Of a stretch of 58,793 nt of DNA, positions 25,001-32,697 are shown in pieces; position 1 is the stretch's first letter; each line of letters starts with the position of its first letter. Both the position numbers and the translations under genes were made by a program. The notes under the pieces were generated by a model, which was not told where the DNA came from, made no database searches, and saw nothing but the letters and a program-made list of their open reading frames with translations. The stretch is from Bacteroidales bacterium UBA3816. GTDB taxonomy: Bacteria; Bacteroidota; Bacteroidia; Bacteroidales; P3. Where the stretch lies: the NCBI GenBank assembly GCA_002368955.1, contig DFDY01000125.1, forward strand, positions 20,049-78,841, read 5' to 3'.

Positions 25001-27222
25001 TCAACGGCGTGGCAGGTGCCACCAACAGCTCCTCCTATTATCTGCCCATCGGGGGGCGCTATGCGCTGCCAGCCTGCTGGACAGTGGCAGTCCTCGACCC
25101 CGCTGGCGGCACTTCTGGCTCCAACGCCCCGCAGGTGTTTGTCAGCACCAATAGCTCCTACAGCTATAACGGCAGCCAGTTCCTGGTCATGCGTGGCTAC
25201 AGCAACACCAAGCCCGCCCTTGCCGCCCTGCCCCTCATGAGCGATGCCGTGCAAAACCTTCAAATCGACTTCGACTATCGCCAGAATTCTGCCTCCTATG
25301 GCCAGTTGGAACTGGGCGTGATGACCGATGCCGACGACACCACCACATTCTTCCCATTACAAGTACTTCCCCGTACCACCAGCTATGTCCACGTGCAGCA
25401 CGACTTCACCCTCGACTCCACCATTCCGGTCGGGGCGCAGTATATTGCCTTCCGCCATTGGCAACAGAACAGCTATAGCAGCTACTGCAGCTATATCGAC
25501 AACGTTTCCGTCACCGTGGCACCCCTTTGCAAGCCTGTACACAATCTGGCTGTGAGCATCAGTAGCGACACTGCCGACATCACTTGGACCAGCACCGTCA
25601 GCGGTGCCACCTTCGAAGTGGGCTATGGCCTTGCTGGCACCGATACCGACAGCCTCACCCTCGTCGGAAACATCTCCGACACGGCTGCCCAGCTGGTGCT
25701 CCCCAATGGCCTTTACGACATCTATGTGCGCACCAACTGTGGCATCGCCTCCAGCCCTTGGGTGGGACCCGTCAGTGCCGCCACAGGCCTCTTCGTGATG
25801 GACGGCACCGACACCCTCAACGCCTGCGGCTATGTGCTGGTGGACCATGCGGGCCTCGATGCCAACTATGGCAACAACCGCCGCGATACCGTGGTGTTCC
25901 TCCCCGCCGACGGCTGCACCACCTATAGAATCAGCGGCCACGTCAGCACCGAGAACAACTACGACTATGTCTACCTTTTCGACACCCCCGACGGCGCCTA
26001 CAGCAGCCGTTACTGCGGTGAGGCCGACATTAACTTCACCTCCTCTACCGGCTTCCTCAAAGTGGTCTTTACCTCCGACGGCAGCTCCGTGCGTGCCGGT
26101 TACATGCTGGGCGTTACCTGCCAGAACCTTCCCGTGGCCATGGCCGACAGCCTTCAGGCAACCGTGGTGGGCGACAGTGCTGCCACACTCAGCTGGGCAG
26201 GCTCGGCCACCACATGGTTGGTCAGTGTCGACGGTCAGACCGACACCGTCCTTGGCCACAGCCACACATTCACTGGTCTCGACCCCTTGGCCCTGCACAC
26301 CTTTGGCGTGGCATCCATCTGCGGCGCCTCCGACTCCTCCAATTGGGCCACCCTCAGCCTTCGCCTTCGCTATAGTGTCAGTGCCACCGCTTCCGACAGC
26401 ACCATGGGCTCCGTCAGCGGCAGCGGCGTCTATCCTTTGGGCGAATATGTAGAGCTTACTGCCACGGCTGCTCCGCACTACCATTTTGTCATGTGGGACG
26501 ACAGCCTTACCACCAATCCCCGCACCGTTTATGTCAGTGGCGATAGGACTCTTGTGGCCATCTTTGCTGCCGACAGCTACACCGTCAGCGCCACCAGCGC
26601 CGATGAAACAATGGGCATCGTCAGCGGCGGCGGCATCTACCCCTATGGCGACACCGTCACCCTCACCGCCACCCCCGCCGAACATCACCATTTCGTCATG
26701 TGGAACGACGGCCTGACCGAACCCGTCCGCACCCTGGTGGTCCTGGGCAGTGCCTCCTATGTGGCCCACTTCGCCCTAGACAGTGTCACCGTTTCTGCCA
26801 CCAGCACCAATCCCGACCAGGGCTTTGTGACCGGCAGCGGCACCTATGCCTATGGCGCCACCGTCACCCTCACTGCCATTTCTCATCCCGGCTATCATTT
26901 TGCCAGCTGGAGCGACGGACTCACCGACAGCGTCCGCACCTTTGTGGCCACCGCCGATGTGCAGCTCTCTGCCACCTTTGACGCTAACCGTCCGAACGGT
27001 ATCGACCCAAGCCCGGCGGATGCCATCAGCATAAGCCTCGAGGGATTGGACATCGTTGTCAATGGAGCTGAAGGGCAGACAGTGACCATCTTTGACCAGA
27101 CGGGCCGCATCCTTGTCAGCGAAATCTGGTCCCTGGGCAAACGTCACCGCATGCCTGCAGCAGGCGTATACCTTGTACGCGTCGGTCACCACCCCGCCCA
27201 AAAGGTGGTCGTGGTCAGATAG
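22015..27222 (+). CDS. Cobalamin-controlled giant surface protein with T9SS type A sorting domain
   Basis: A 1735-residue exported protein. The signal peptide ends GLHAQ. Residues 50-170 form a domain with GTGSNEGTVIIAWDD, YVWGVRWNG and NAYGNQPVADGDVIEV. I recall this pattern from other secreted Bacteroidetes proteins but cannot name it safely. Jelly-roll (choice-of-anchor) and Fn3-like modules follow, then a CUB-like module (CGYVLVDHAGLDANYGNN). Next are three tandem repeats of about 68 residues, of the divergent InlB B-repeat kind (MGSVSGSGVYPLGEYVELTA, HYHFVMWDDSLT, and two copies). It ends in a T9SS type A sorting domain (VTIFDQTGRILV, AAGVYLVRVG, KVVVVR). Control by a cobalamin riboswitch suggests a surface role in corrinoid capture or in life without B12. 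That role is inference; no corrinoid-binding residues can be pointed out. Confidence 0.9.
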   Translation: MLKKLTTLCAGLLMAAGLHAQGQDNNRLYGNPQQAGQGIYRTMQQGSKGISFSTDDIEFWCGTGSNEGTVIIAWDDSGTETAYVWGVRWNGSNTALGMMDSIAAHDSRLTFSYTSSLMGNVQYSDGTTTLSSSTNGWCYYLNGSWAMNAYGNQPVADGDVIEVSATCMFTMTTATAVADPNPSAPHGSTRVSVGNGTVGTNLTPFCTYYNHGTTELLYTASELNYWSGVVDTLWFEANSGGNMPYSHLKIYMGTTSATQLTSWESLDNLQLVYSNDYGYLTSTAGWEPFVLNTPYYYNGTDNLVVVTCRQGTIYSSNQTYRYTSTDGRALYLQSDDSSSFGTLAGAARNTPTTTLYRTNLRLSIDTLGTIPCPRPDSLAVDSLSPYYAHLNWQTDRPAGGWALTFSPAVGGTTDTVVSVAGIDLNGLVPSTEYTVTVRTICDAGDTSRAVSIDFVAPCLALTAADLPYVEDFNGYAMGSDEAISPCWNKGTNYSSYNYPYTYRSTNIDGSNCLYFYAYRPSSSYSTRVYSYAALPAYDGDLSGLMLQFDMRSYSGTSSNPDRYCSRMIVGVMSDPTDTSTFEPVDTVSIATLNTVMHAQVYFENYSGSGRYVALMDLPIDSADMPVRGTLPTYSWIYVDNVVLAPIPTCRPVSDLTVQALDHNSATLSWHENGNATSWVIGYGSTSLEVSTNPYTLTGLAGSTAYTIGVAPLCSAIDTGEVSTVSITTDCDPVPVPFVDDFEGYGAGSSAVMNTCYRKGTNYSTAYPYPANSHTTATSSRCLSFYGSASCYSYLAFPAMDTAISQLVLSFKALKTNEAYGVFYVGTMSNANDLSTFEPYDTVVVNGLDQWEDKDVVFANYSGTATHIAILTRASATGATQYAFVDDVMIDIVPTCFNVSDLHSVDSLATSSSLTLSWTDHSAAIGYQIGYKRHSYDPFTYVTATANPYTLGGLLPNTDYILSVTPVCAVGDTAWTRLCTGHTTCADTTPLPYAENFNGVAGATNSSSYYLPIGGRYALPACWTVAVLDPAGGTSGSNAPQVFVSTNSSYSYNGSQFLVMRGYSNTKPALAALPLMSDAVQNLQIDFDYRQNSASYGQLELGVMTDADDTTTFFPLQVLPRTTSYVHVQHDFTLDSTIPVGAQYIAFRHWQQNSYSSYCSYIDNVSVTVAPLCKPVHNLAVSISSDTADITWTSTVSGATFEVGYGLAGTDTDSLTLVGNISDTAAQLVLPNGLYDIYVRTNCGIASSPWVGPVSAATGLFVMDGTDTLNACGYVLVDHAGLDANYGNNRRDTVVFLPADGCTTYRISGHVSTENNYDYVYLFDTPDGAYSSRYCGEADINFTSSTGFLKVVFTSDGSSVRAGYMLGVTCQNLPVAMADSLQATVVGDSAATLSWAGSATTWLVSVDGQTDTVLGHSHTFTGLDPLALHTFGVASICGASDSSNWATLSLRLRYSVSATASDSTMGSVSGSGVYPLGEYVELTATAAPHYHFVMWDDSLTTNPRTVYVSGDRTLVAIFAADSYTVSATSADETMGIVSGGGIYPYGDTVTLTATPAEHHHFVMWNDGLTEPVRTLVVLGSASYVAHFALDSVTVSATSTNPDQGFVTGSGTYAYGATVTLTAISHPGYHFASWSDGLTDSVRTFVATADVQLSATFDANRPNGIDPSPADAISISLEGLDIVVNGAEGQTVTIFDQTGRILVSEIWSLGKRHRMPAAGVYLVRVGHHPAQKVVVVR

Positions 27223-27237
27223 GAAAAGACTGATTGA

Positions 27238-27618
27238 CTACACTTCCGAAGGAGGGCAGGCGCGAGCGGCCCTCCTTCTTTTATTTCCCCCGGCGGCTAC
27301 AATGCCATAGGATGCTGCCACGAGCGAACGCAGCAGATGCGCCGGGGCGACTGTGGCATCCACGCCAATCCAGTATTTGGACGAACAGTTATAGGGGTTG
27401 CCGATGAAGGAGTGCTGCTCCTTGAGCGATTCGATTTCCTCGGGAGGAGCTTTCAGGTTGACTTGCTCTAGGTGGTTGATGTCAAAAAAGAGGAACATGT
27501 GGCCGTGGGTGTAGAAAGCCAGCACGTCGCGGGCAGCGGCGAACTGCTGGAAGGGAAATTTCTCTTCCACCTCGGGTCCTAACCCGAGGGCATAGTTGCG
27601 GAGTTCTTCAACGTTCAT
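27238..27618 (-). CDS. MmcQ/YjbR family protein
   Basis: A 126-residue small cytoplasmic protein of the YjbR (CyaY-like fold) family. It shows the family's opening helix (VEELRNYALGLGPEVEEKFPF), NLKAPPEEIESLKEQ, and the C-terminal KYWIGVDAT...LLRSLVAASYGIV pattern. Members are thought to bind DNA through the frataxin-like fold, but the cellular role is not established. The last codons overlap the terminator of the converging giant gene. A frame with a basic tail (NKRRRAARACPP) ends it. Confidence 0.8.
   Translation of the reverse strand: MNVEELRNYALGLGPEVEEKFPFQQFAAARDVLAFYTHGHMFLFFDINHLEQVNLKAPPEEIESLKEQHSFIGNPYNCSSKYWIGVDATVAPAHLLRSLVAASYGIVAAGGNKRRRAARACPPSEV
27249..27285 (+). terminator. 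Terminator of the cobalamin-controlled giant gene
   Basis: AAGGAGGGC (27249-27257) pairs with GCCCTCCTT (27269-27277) and is followed by CTTTTATTT. It lies within the 3' end of the converging YjbR-like gene. Confidence 0.8.
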
Positions 27619-27910
27619 GCCCTAATAACTTTCTTTGTACCCATTTTATTGTACGAACTGAAGAAATTGAGTTCTGAATAGCGTATCATGAGTGACAGCC
27701 GCCCCACTTAGAATTCAAAACTCGGAATTCAGTAATATAAAACAATAGAAACGCCTGAAAGTCAGTCTTCCTCCGACCAGCCGGGCGAACCAATGGTTTT
27801 CCCACCCACGGACTCTCTTTGGACTATCAAAAATCCCCGTCCGGCAGCAAGAGGCAGATGCATGGTCGCAATGGTGCCAGAAAGGCTTTTGCGCATTCAT
27901 TTTTTTTTTG

Positions 27911-27918
27911 TACCTTTG
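27911..27918 (+). promoter_or_regulatory. -7 promoter box of the helicase gene
   Basis: TACCTTTG after a ten-T run, followed by CA, 20 bp before the start codon. The preceding 290 bp (27619-27910) show no gene. Confidence 0.55.
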
Positions 27919-27938
27919 CATTTTTAAATTTGAGAGCT

Positions 27939-30389
27939 ATGGAAATGAATCCGCAGGTTGAACTGGCTGAAAGATATGTGATGGAGACGGGCGTATCGCT
28001 CTTCTTGACCGGCAAAGCTGGGACGGGGAAGACTACTTTTCTGCACCGAGTGGTGGAGCACTGCAACAAACGCAACGTGGTGCTGGCCCCCACGGGGGTG
28101 GCTGCTGTGAATGCGGGCGGGGTGACGATACACAGTTTCTTTCAACTGCCCTTCTGTCCCTATCTGCCCGATGTGCCGGAGCTGGTGACGGAATATCAGA
28201 TGAGCGACCAGAAGAAACAACTGCGTAAGTCAAAGATTGACATTATCCGCACGTTGGAACTGCTCATCATTGACGAGATAAGCATGGTGCGGGCCGACCT
28301 GCTGGACGCGGTGGATGACGTGCTGAGGCGCTATCGACGCAACAGTCGTCCCTTTGGGGGCGTGCAGTTGCTGATGATAGGCGACGTGCAGCAACTGGCT
28401 CCTGTGGTGACGGACGACGAGAAGCCCTATATGGACCGCGTCTATCCCTCGCCATTCTTCTTCCACAGCAAGGCTCTGCAAAGGGTGAACTATGTCACCA
28501 TTCAGCTTACCACTATTTACCGTCAGCAAGACCCCACCTTTGTGAGGCTGCTGAACAATATCCGCGAGGGCCGTTTCGACAGCGAGACATTGAGGGCCTT
28601 GAACGCCCGAGTGAAAGCCTCCACTGTCGCCAGCGGCCCCAGCAAGGCCGGCGAGCAGGACCCCATCCTACTGACCACGCACAACTATCAGGCCGACCGT
28701 GTCAACCACCAGCGCATGGAGGCCTTGCAGACCGAGCCATTCATGCTGCAGGCAGCGGTGGAGGGCAATTTCCCCGAGTCGTCTTTCCCCACGGAACGCG
28801 AGCTGACATTGAAACCAGGAGCACAGGTGATGTTTGTGAAGAACGACAGCAGCGGTGCCCACCGCTACTACAACGGCAAGATTGGCACTGTGGAGGGCCT
28901 GCGTGAGGAGACGGACGAGGAGGGAAAGAAAGAGAGGGTGGTGGCCGTGGTGGACGAAAACGGAGACACCATTCGCGTGACTCCGGAGAGGTGGGAGAAC
29001 GTGAAGTATGAGATTGACCCTACTGACAACCAGATAAAGCAGGTGGTGGATGGCACGTTCACACAGTTTCCGCTGAAGACGGCCTGGGCCATCACTATCC
29101 ACAAGGCGCAGGGGCTTACCTTTGACCGCGTGCAGGTGGATGCCTCTGCCGCGTTCACCTACGGACAAGTGTATGTGGCACTGAGCCGCTGCCGCAGTCT
29201 GAAGGGACTGACGCTGCTGGCCCCCATCAGCGAGCGGAACGCGTTCGGAAGCCAGGACATTGACCATTTCAACAGCACCCTTACGAAGCCCGAAGAGGCT
29301 GCCGAACGGCTGGAGGGCTACCGCAGGGCGTATTACTATGAGGTTCTGTTCGAGCTGTTCGGCTTCGGGGCGGTGCAGCATGATGTGGAGGGGTTGGAAA
29401 GACTTTTCCAGAATCATCTGCGCACCACATATCCCGAGATGTGCAGCACGCTGACTGAGGTGACGGGAACGCTTTCGGCGCAGGTGTCGGACGTGGCTGA
29501 ACGGTTTCGCAGGCAACTGGGCTCCATAGGACAGATGGGCGATGAGCAGTCGCGAGCACTGATGGCAGACCGTATTGCAAAGGCCACGGACTATTTCTTA
29601 TCGCAGTTGGAACAGGTGCACGAAAAGGTGCGGCCGATGCTGGGCGTGAGTGTGGACAACAAAGAGGTGGCCCGCCGCCTCAAGGAGATTGCAGAAAGTT
29701 ATATGAATTCCATGGGGCTGAAGGCCGAACTGCTGAAATTGGTACGGCAGGAGGGGTTCGACATAGCAAAATACCAGAAGGCCAAGGTCGACTTTTCGCT
29801 TCAAAAGCCCAAACGCCAGCGGGTGCAGAGGGACGAGGAGGTATACGGCAATGTGCGCAATCCCAAGCTGATACGCATACTGACCAAGTGGCGTACCCGG
29901 TTGGCCAAGGAGAACCAACTGCCTGCCTACACCATCCTGCAGCAAAAGAGCCTGCTGGCCATTGCCGACCAACTGCCGAGGGACGGCAAGGCACTGATGA
30001 AAATTCCGGGGATGGGCACTGCAAAGGTGGCCAGATATGGAGCAGAGATTGTGCGAATGGTGGAAGACTATGTGGAGGAACAGGAGGAGAAGAAGGAACC
30101 CACTTGGATGCGGGCGGCGCGGCTCTATGCCCAAGGCAAGTCGGTGGAGGACATCGCCGGCGAGATGCTGCGGGCGGTGGGCACGGTGGATGGCTATATC
30201 TATACTGCCGTGGAGAATGGGGCTTTGGATGCCGACCTGGTGGTTTCGGAAGAGGCACAGGATGAGATTGTGGACTATATGCTTGAGCATCGTGAAATGA
30301 GCACGCTGAAAAGTGTTTATGAACATTTTGAGGGCAAGTACAGCTACTTGGAACTGCGGGTGGCACGATTGCAGATGAAGGATTTATAG
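27939..30389 (+). CDS. Pif1-like SF1B helicase with HRDC and C-terminal HTH domain
   Basis: An 816-residue DNA helicase for repair, replication or G-quadruplex removal. It has a Walker A motif FLTGKAGTGKTTFL (about 22-35), motif Ia LAPTGVAAVNAGG, Walker B LLIIDEISMV, and motif III GDVQQLAPV. The late motifs are AITIHKAQGLTFDRV and FTYGQVYVALSRCRS, as in Pif1/RecD2-type enzymes. After a helical middle comes an HRDC-like domain (NQLPAYTILQQKSLLAIADQ, PGMGTAKVARYG). A C-terminal helix-turn-helix follows (LYAQGKSVEDIAGEM, LRVARLQM), similar to that of RecQ/Bacteroidales Pif1 proteins. The start at 27939 avoids a frame extension that crosses the promoter. The next gene follows after 3 bp, so they form a small operon. 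Confidence 0.92.
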   Translation: MEMNPQVELAERYVMETGVSLFLTGKAGTGKTTFLHRVVEHCNKRNVVLAPTGVAAVNAGGVTIHSFFQLPFCPYLPDVPELVTEYQMSDQKKQLRKSKIDIIRTLELLIIDEISMVRADLLDAVDDVLRRYRRNSRPFGGVQLLMIGDVQQLAPVVTDDEKPYMDRVYPSPFFFHSKALQRVNYVTIQLTTIYRQQDPTFVRLLNNIREGRFDSETLRALNARVKASTVASGPSKAGEQDPILLTTHNYQADRVNHQRMEALQTEPFMLQAAVEGNFPESSFPTERELTLKPGAQVMFVKNDSSGAHRYYNGKIGTVEGLREETDEEGKKERVVAVVDENGDTIRVTPERWENVKYEIDPTDNQIKQVVDGTFTQFPLKTAWAITIHKAQGLTFDRVQVDASAAFTYGQVYVALSRCRSLKGLTLLAPISERNAFGSQDIDHFNSTLTKPEEAAERLEGYRRAYYYEVLFELFGFGAVQHDVEGLERLFQNHLRTTYPEMCSTLTEVTGTLSAQVSDVAERFRRQLGSIGQMGDEQSRALMADRIAKATDYFLSQLEQVHEKVRPMLGVSVDNKEVARRLKEIAESYMNSMGLKAELLKLVRQEGFDIAKYQKAKVDFSLQKPKRQRVQRDEEVYGNVRNPKLIRILTKWRTRLAKENQLPAYTILQQKSLLAIADQLPRDGKALMKIPGMGTAKVARYGAEIVRMVEDYVEEQEEKKEPTWMRAARLYAQGKSVEDIAGEMLRAVGTVDGYIYTAVENGALDADLVVSEEAQDEIVDYMLEHREMSTLKSVYEHFEGKYSYLELRVARLQMKDL

Positions 30390-30392
30390 GAT

Positions 30393-31139
30393 ATGAGATT
30401 AAGACTGGCTGTTTGGGTCATGCTGTTAGGGCTTATGGCCGGTTGCAGGGGACCGGTGGGGGAGATAGAGCACGGTAGGGATTCTGCACCCGACAGTGTG
30501 GAAGAGAAGAAGCTTTTGGCTGCAGCCGACTCGCCAATGGAGACGCGTCTGAGAGAAATGGGACTGGTGGATGTGCAGGAGTTGGATGCAACCATCGGTG
30601 TGCATCTGGTTTACGCCACGGAGGAGAACTTTATGGGAGAGGTACTATATCGTGACCTGCACAAGGCTTTCCTGCTGCCAGAGATGGCTGAGCGGGTGGT
30701 GCGGGCGCAGGCACTGCTGAAGGCCGAGCGACCGGAATTGTCGCTGATGATATTGGATGCCGCACGGCCGCTTTCTATCCAACGTAAGATGTTTCACTTG
30801 GTGGCAGGCACGCCACGGAATATCTATGTTTCCAACCCCAAGCATGGACCAGGGTTGCACAACTATGGGGCTGCGGTGGATGTCACGCTGGCCGACACGT
30901 TGGGTCGGCAACTGGATATGGGGACAGAGTTTGACCATTTTGGCCTCGAGGCTCATACGGACATTGAGACCCAGTAGGTCCGTGATGGTAAAATCAGTCA
31001 GGAGGCCCTTGAAAACCGCCGTCTGCTGCGCCGTGTAATGAAAGAGGCGGGACTGAAGCCTCTGCGGTCGGAGTGGTGGCACTTCAACCTCATGTCGCGT
31101 GAGCAGGCCCGCCAGCAGCTGAAACCAATCGACTGGTGA
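30393..31139 (+). pseudogene. VanX-like D-Ala-D-Ala dipeptidase (M15D lipoprotein) interrupted by an amber stop
   Basis: The gene encodes a lipoprotein (lipobox LMAGC, Cys18) of the M15D zinc dipeptidase family, which cleaves D-Ala-D-Ala or related cell-wall dipeptides in the periplasm. Seen in the first part are LMILDAARPL and the zinc site GLHNYGAAVDVTL. A TAG at 30975-30977 then stops the frame after HTDIETQ. The same frame continues for 53 codons: GKISQEALENRRLLRRVMKE, then the catalytic EWWHF motif, to a TGA at 31137. The downstream part is clearly homologous, so one base change broke the gene. Without EWWH the product should be inactive unless the stop is read through. Confidence 0.85.
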
Positions 31140-31324
31140 AAGCACAAAAGAGGTGACTGTCACGAGGCTTTTGCGATAATTTTATTGATTAATTGGTTCA
31201 GGCTAGCAATATCATTACGATTATAGTAAAATAAGAATTCTTGCCGATTATCAGATGTACTATTAAATTTTGCCATAAAGTAGAAGGGGGGGGCATTCGG
31301 ATGCCGTTTATTCGCTGGTATGGG

Positions 31325-31873
31325 TCAGAGAATGGCTTTGATACAGTCTTCTACTTGGGCCATATCTTTGGTGGGTTCGAAGCGGGCTACGACCCGGCCG
31401 TTGCGGTCGACGAGGAATTTAGTGAAGTTCCATTTGATGTCGGATGAGGTGCGCCAGTCGGTACCTGTCTTGTCGAACATGTCTACGAGTAGAGGGGCAA
31501 TCTTGTTGTCCATGTCGAAGCCTTCGAAGCCTTTCTGGCTTTTGAGGAAGGTGTAGAGGGGCAGCTCGTTGGGACCGTTGACTTCGCTTTTCTTGAACTG
31601 GGGGAAGTCGGTGCCGAAACGGAGGGAGCAGAACTCGGTGATTTCGTCGTCGGAGCCGGGGGCTTGATGGCCGAACTGGTCGCAGGGGATGTCGAGGATT
31701 TCGAGTCCTTGATCCTTGAGTCGGCGGTAGATGGATTCGAGGTCTTCATACTGAGGGGTGAATCCGCAACCGGTGGCGGAGTTGACTATGAGGAGGACTT
31801 TGCCTTTGTACTGGTTAAGGCTGACGGTGTTGCCCTTTTTGTCGAGCAGGTTGAAGTCGTAAATTGTTGTCAT
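31325..31873 (-). CDS. Glutathione peroxidase family thiol peroxidase
   Basis: A 182-residue cytoplasmic peroxidase that reduces hydroperoxides. The thioredoxin-fold signature LLIVNSATGCGFTPQYEDL holds the peroxidatic Cys36. The catalytic Gln66 is in IPCDQFGHQ, and Trp148/Asn149 are in IKWNFTKFLVD. The usual QFxxQEP reads QFGHQAP here. A second Cys at 64 is typical of the family, and C82 may resolve. Bacterial members mostly use thioredoxin, not glutathione; that is family knowledge. It follows the DUF2461 gene by 21 bp and shares its promoter. Confidence 0.92.
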   Translation of the reverse strand: MTTIYDFNLLDKKGNTVSLNQYKGKVLLIVNSATGCGFTPQYEDLESIYRRLKDQGLEILDIPCDQFGHQAPGSDDEITEFCSLRFGTDFPQFKKSEVNGPNELPLYTFLKSQKGFEGFDMDNKIAPLLVDMFDKTGTDWRTSSDIKWNFTKFLVDRNGRVVARFEPTKDMAQVEDCIKAIL

Positions 31874-31894
31874 ATTGAGTGTGTGTTATTTGTG

Positions 31895-32593
31895 TTATTC
31901 ATGAATGTCTTCAATGGCGCGCTCCAGGAAGAGGTTGAGCGGAAGGCTGGCCTTCCATACTTTGAGCACTTGGTCGAAAAGTTTATCGGTGAGGATGTAC
32001 TTCTCGGGCATGTCGTACATGGTGGTGTAGTCGGTCCATTTGAGTAGGTCCACATCTGGCCAGTCGGCGGGAAAGCCCTTGGGCGGACGGCTGAGTTTCT
32101 TGCGGGTGAAAAATTGGTTGCCGAAGTATTTCTTGTAGTTGGGTTCGTTCATGATGGCTTTGAACTCGTCGGTGCAGTAGAATATCTCCTGCCTGATAGC
32201 GGCCAGCTGTTTGGGAGTGGGCATGAAGAAACCGCCACCGAGGGAGCAGCCTCTTTGCAGACCGTAGTCACCAACACCCACCTGCATATAGTAGCCTGGG
32301 GAGCAGACGGTGCGGTCGCCGCCGGAGTAAAGGAAACAGGCAATATGGGTCTTGTAGGGACGTTTGTCGGTGGTGAAGCGTAGGTCGCGATAGATGCGGT
32401 AGACGCATTGTTTGGCCTGCAGGTTGCGCAGGCCGGAGTCGAACGGGGTCATGGCATCGATGAGGGCTTGGGTGAAGTTGAGGAAGTCGGACTGGATGGC
32501 GGTCCAACGCGGTTTGTTGGCATTGAACCAGTCGCGATTGTTGTTGACAAGGAGCTCATTGAAGAATTGTAGTGTGTCTGAGTGTATTCTCAT
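31895..32593 (-). CDS. DUF2461 (TIGR02453) family protein
   Basis: A 232-residue cytoplasmic protein. Family features are the opening FFNELLVNNNRDWFNANKPR, the KQCVYRIYRDLRFTTDKRPY block, YKTHIACFLYSGG, and the GYYMQVG strand. The family is widespread and conserved, but its activity is unknown. It is the first gene of a two-gene operon with the glutathione peroxidase, which hints at a stress-linked role. Its promoter overlaps the divergent MFS gene promoter. Confidence 0.88.
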   Translation of the reverse strand: MRIHSDTLQFFNELLVNNNRDWFNANKPRWTAIQSDFLNFTQALIDAMTPFDSGLRNLQAKQCVYRIYRDLRFTTDKRPYKTHIACFLYSGGDRTVCSPGYYMQVGVGDYGLQRGCSLGGGFFMPTPKQLAAIRQEIFYCTDEFKAIMNEPNYKKYFGNQFFTRKKLSRPPKGFPADWPDVDLLKWTDYTTMYDMPEKYILTDKLFDQVLKVWKASLPLNLFLERAIEDIHE

Positions 32594-32618
32594 TTTATAA
32601 AAATATCATTTGAAAATG

Positions 32619-32647
32619 CAAAAATACGATTTTTTTTCGTAATTTTG
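32619..32647. promoter_or_regulatory. Back-to-back overlapping divergent promoters
   Basis: A minus-strand -7 box TATTTTTG (CAAAAATA at 32619-32626) drives DUF2461/peroxidase. A plus-strand -7 box TAATTTTG (32640-32647) drives the MFS gene. They are only 13 bp apart across a T-run, so binding of polymerase to one should exclude the other. Confidence 0.55.
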
Positions 32648-32697
32648 CAATCTCGTTTTGTGAAAAGAAATTAAAGTAACAAATATTAATAACTATT

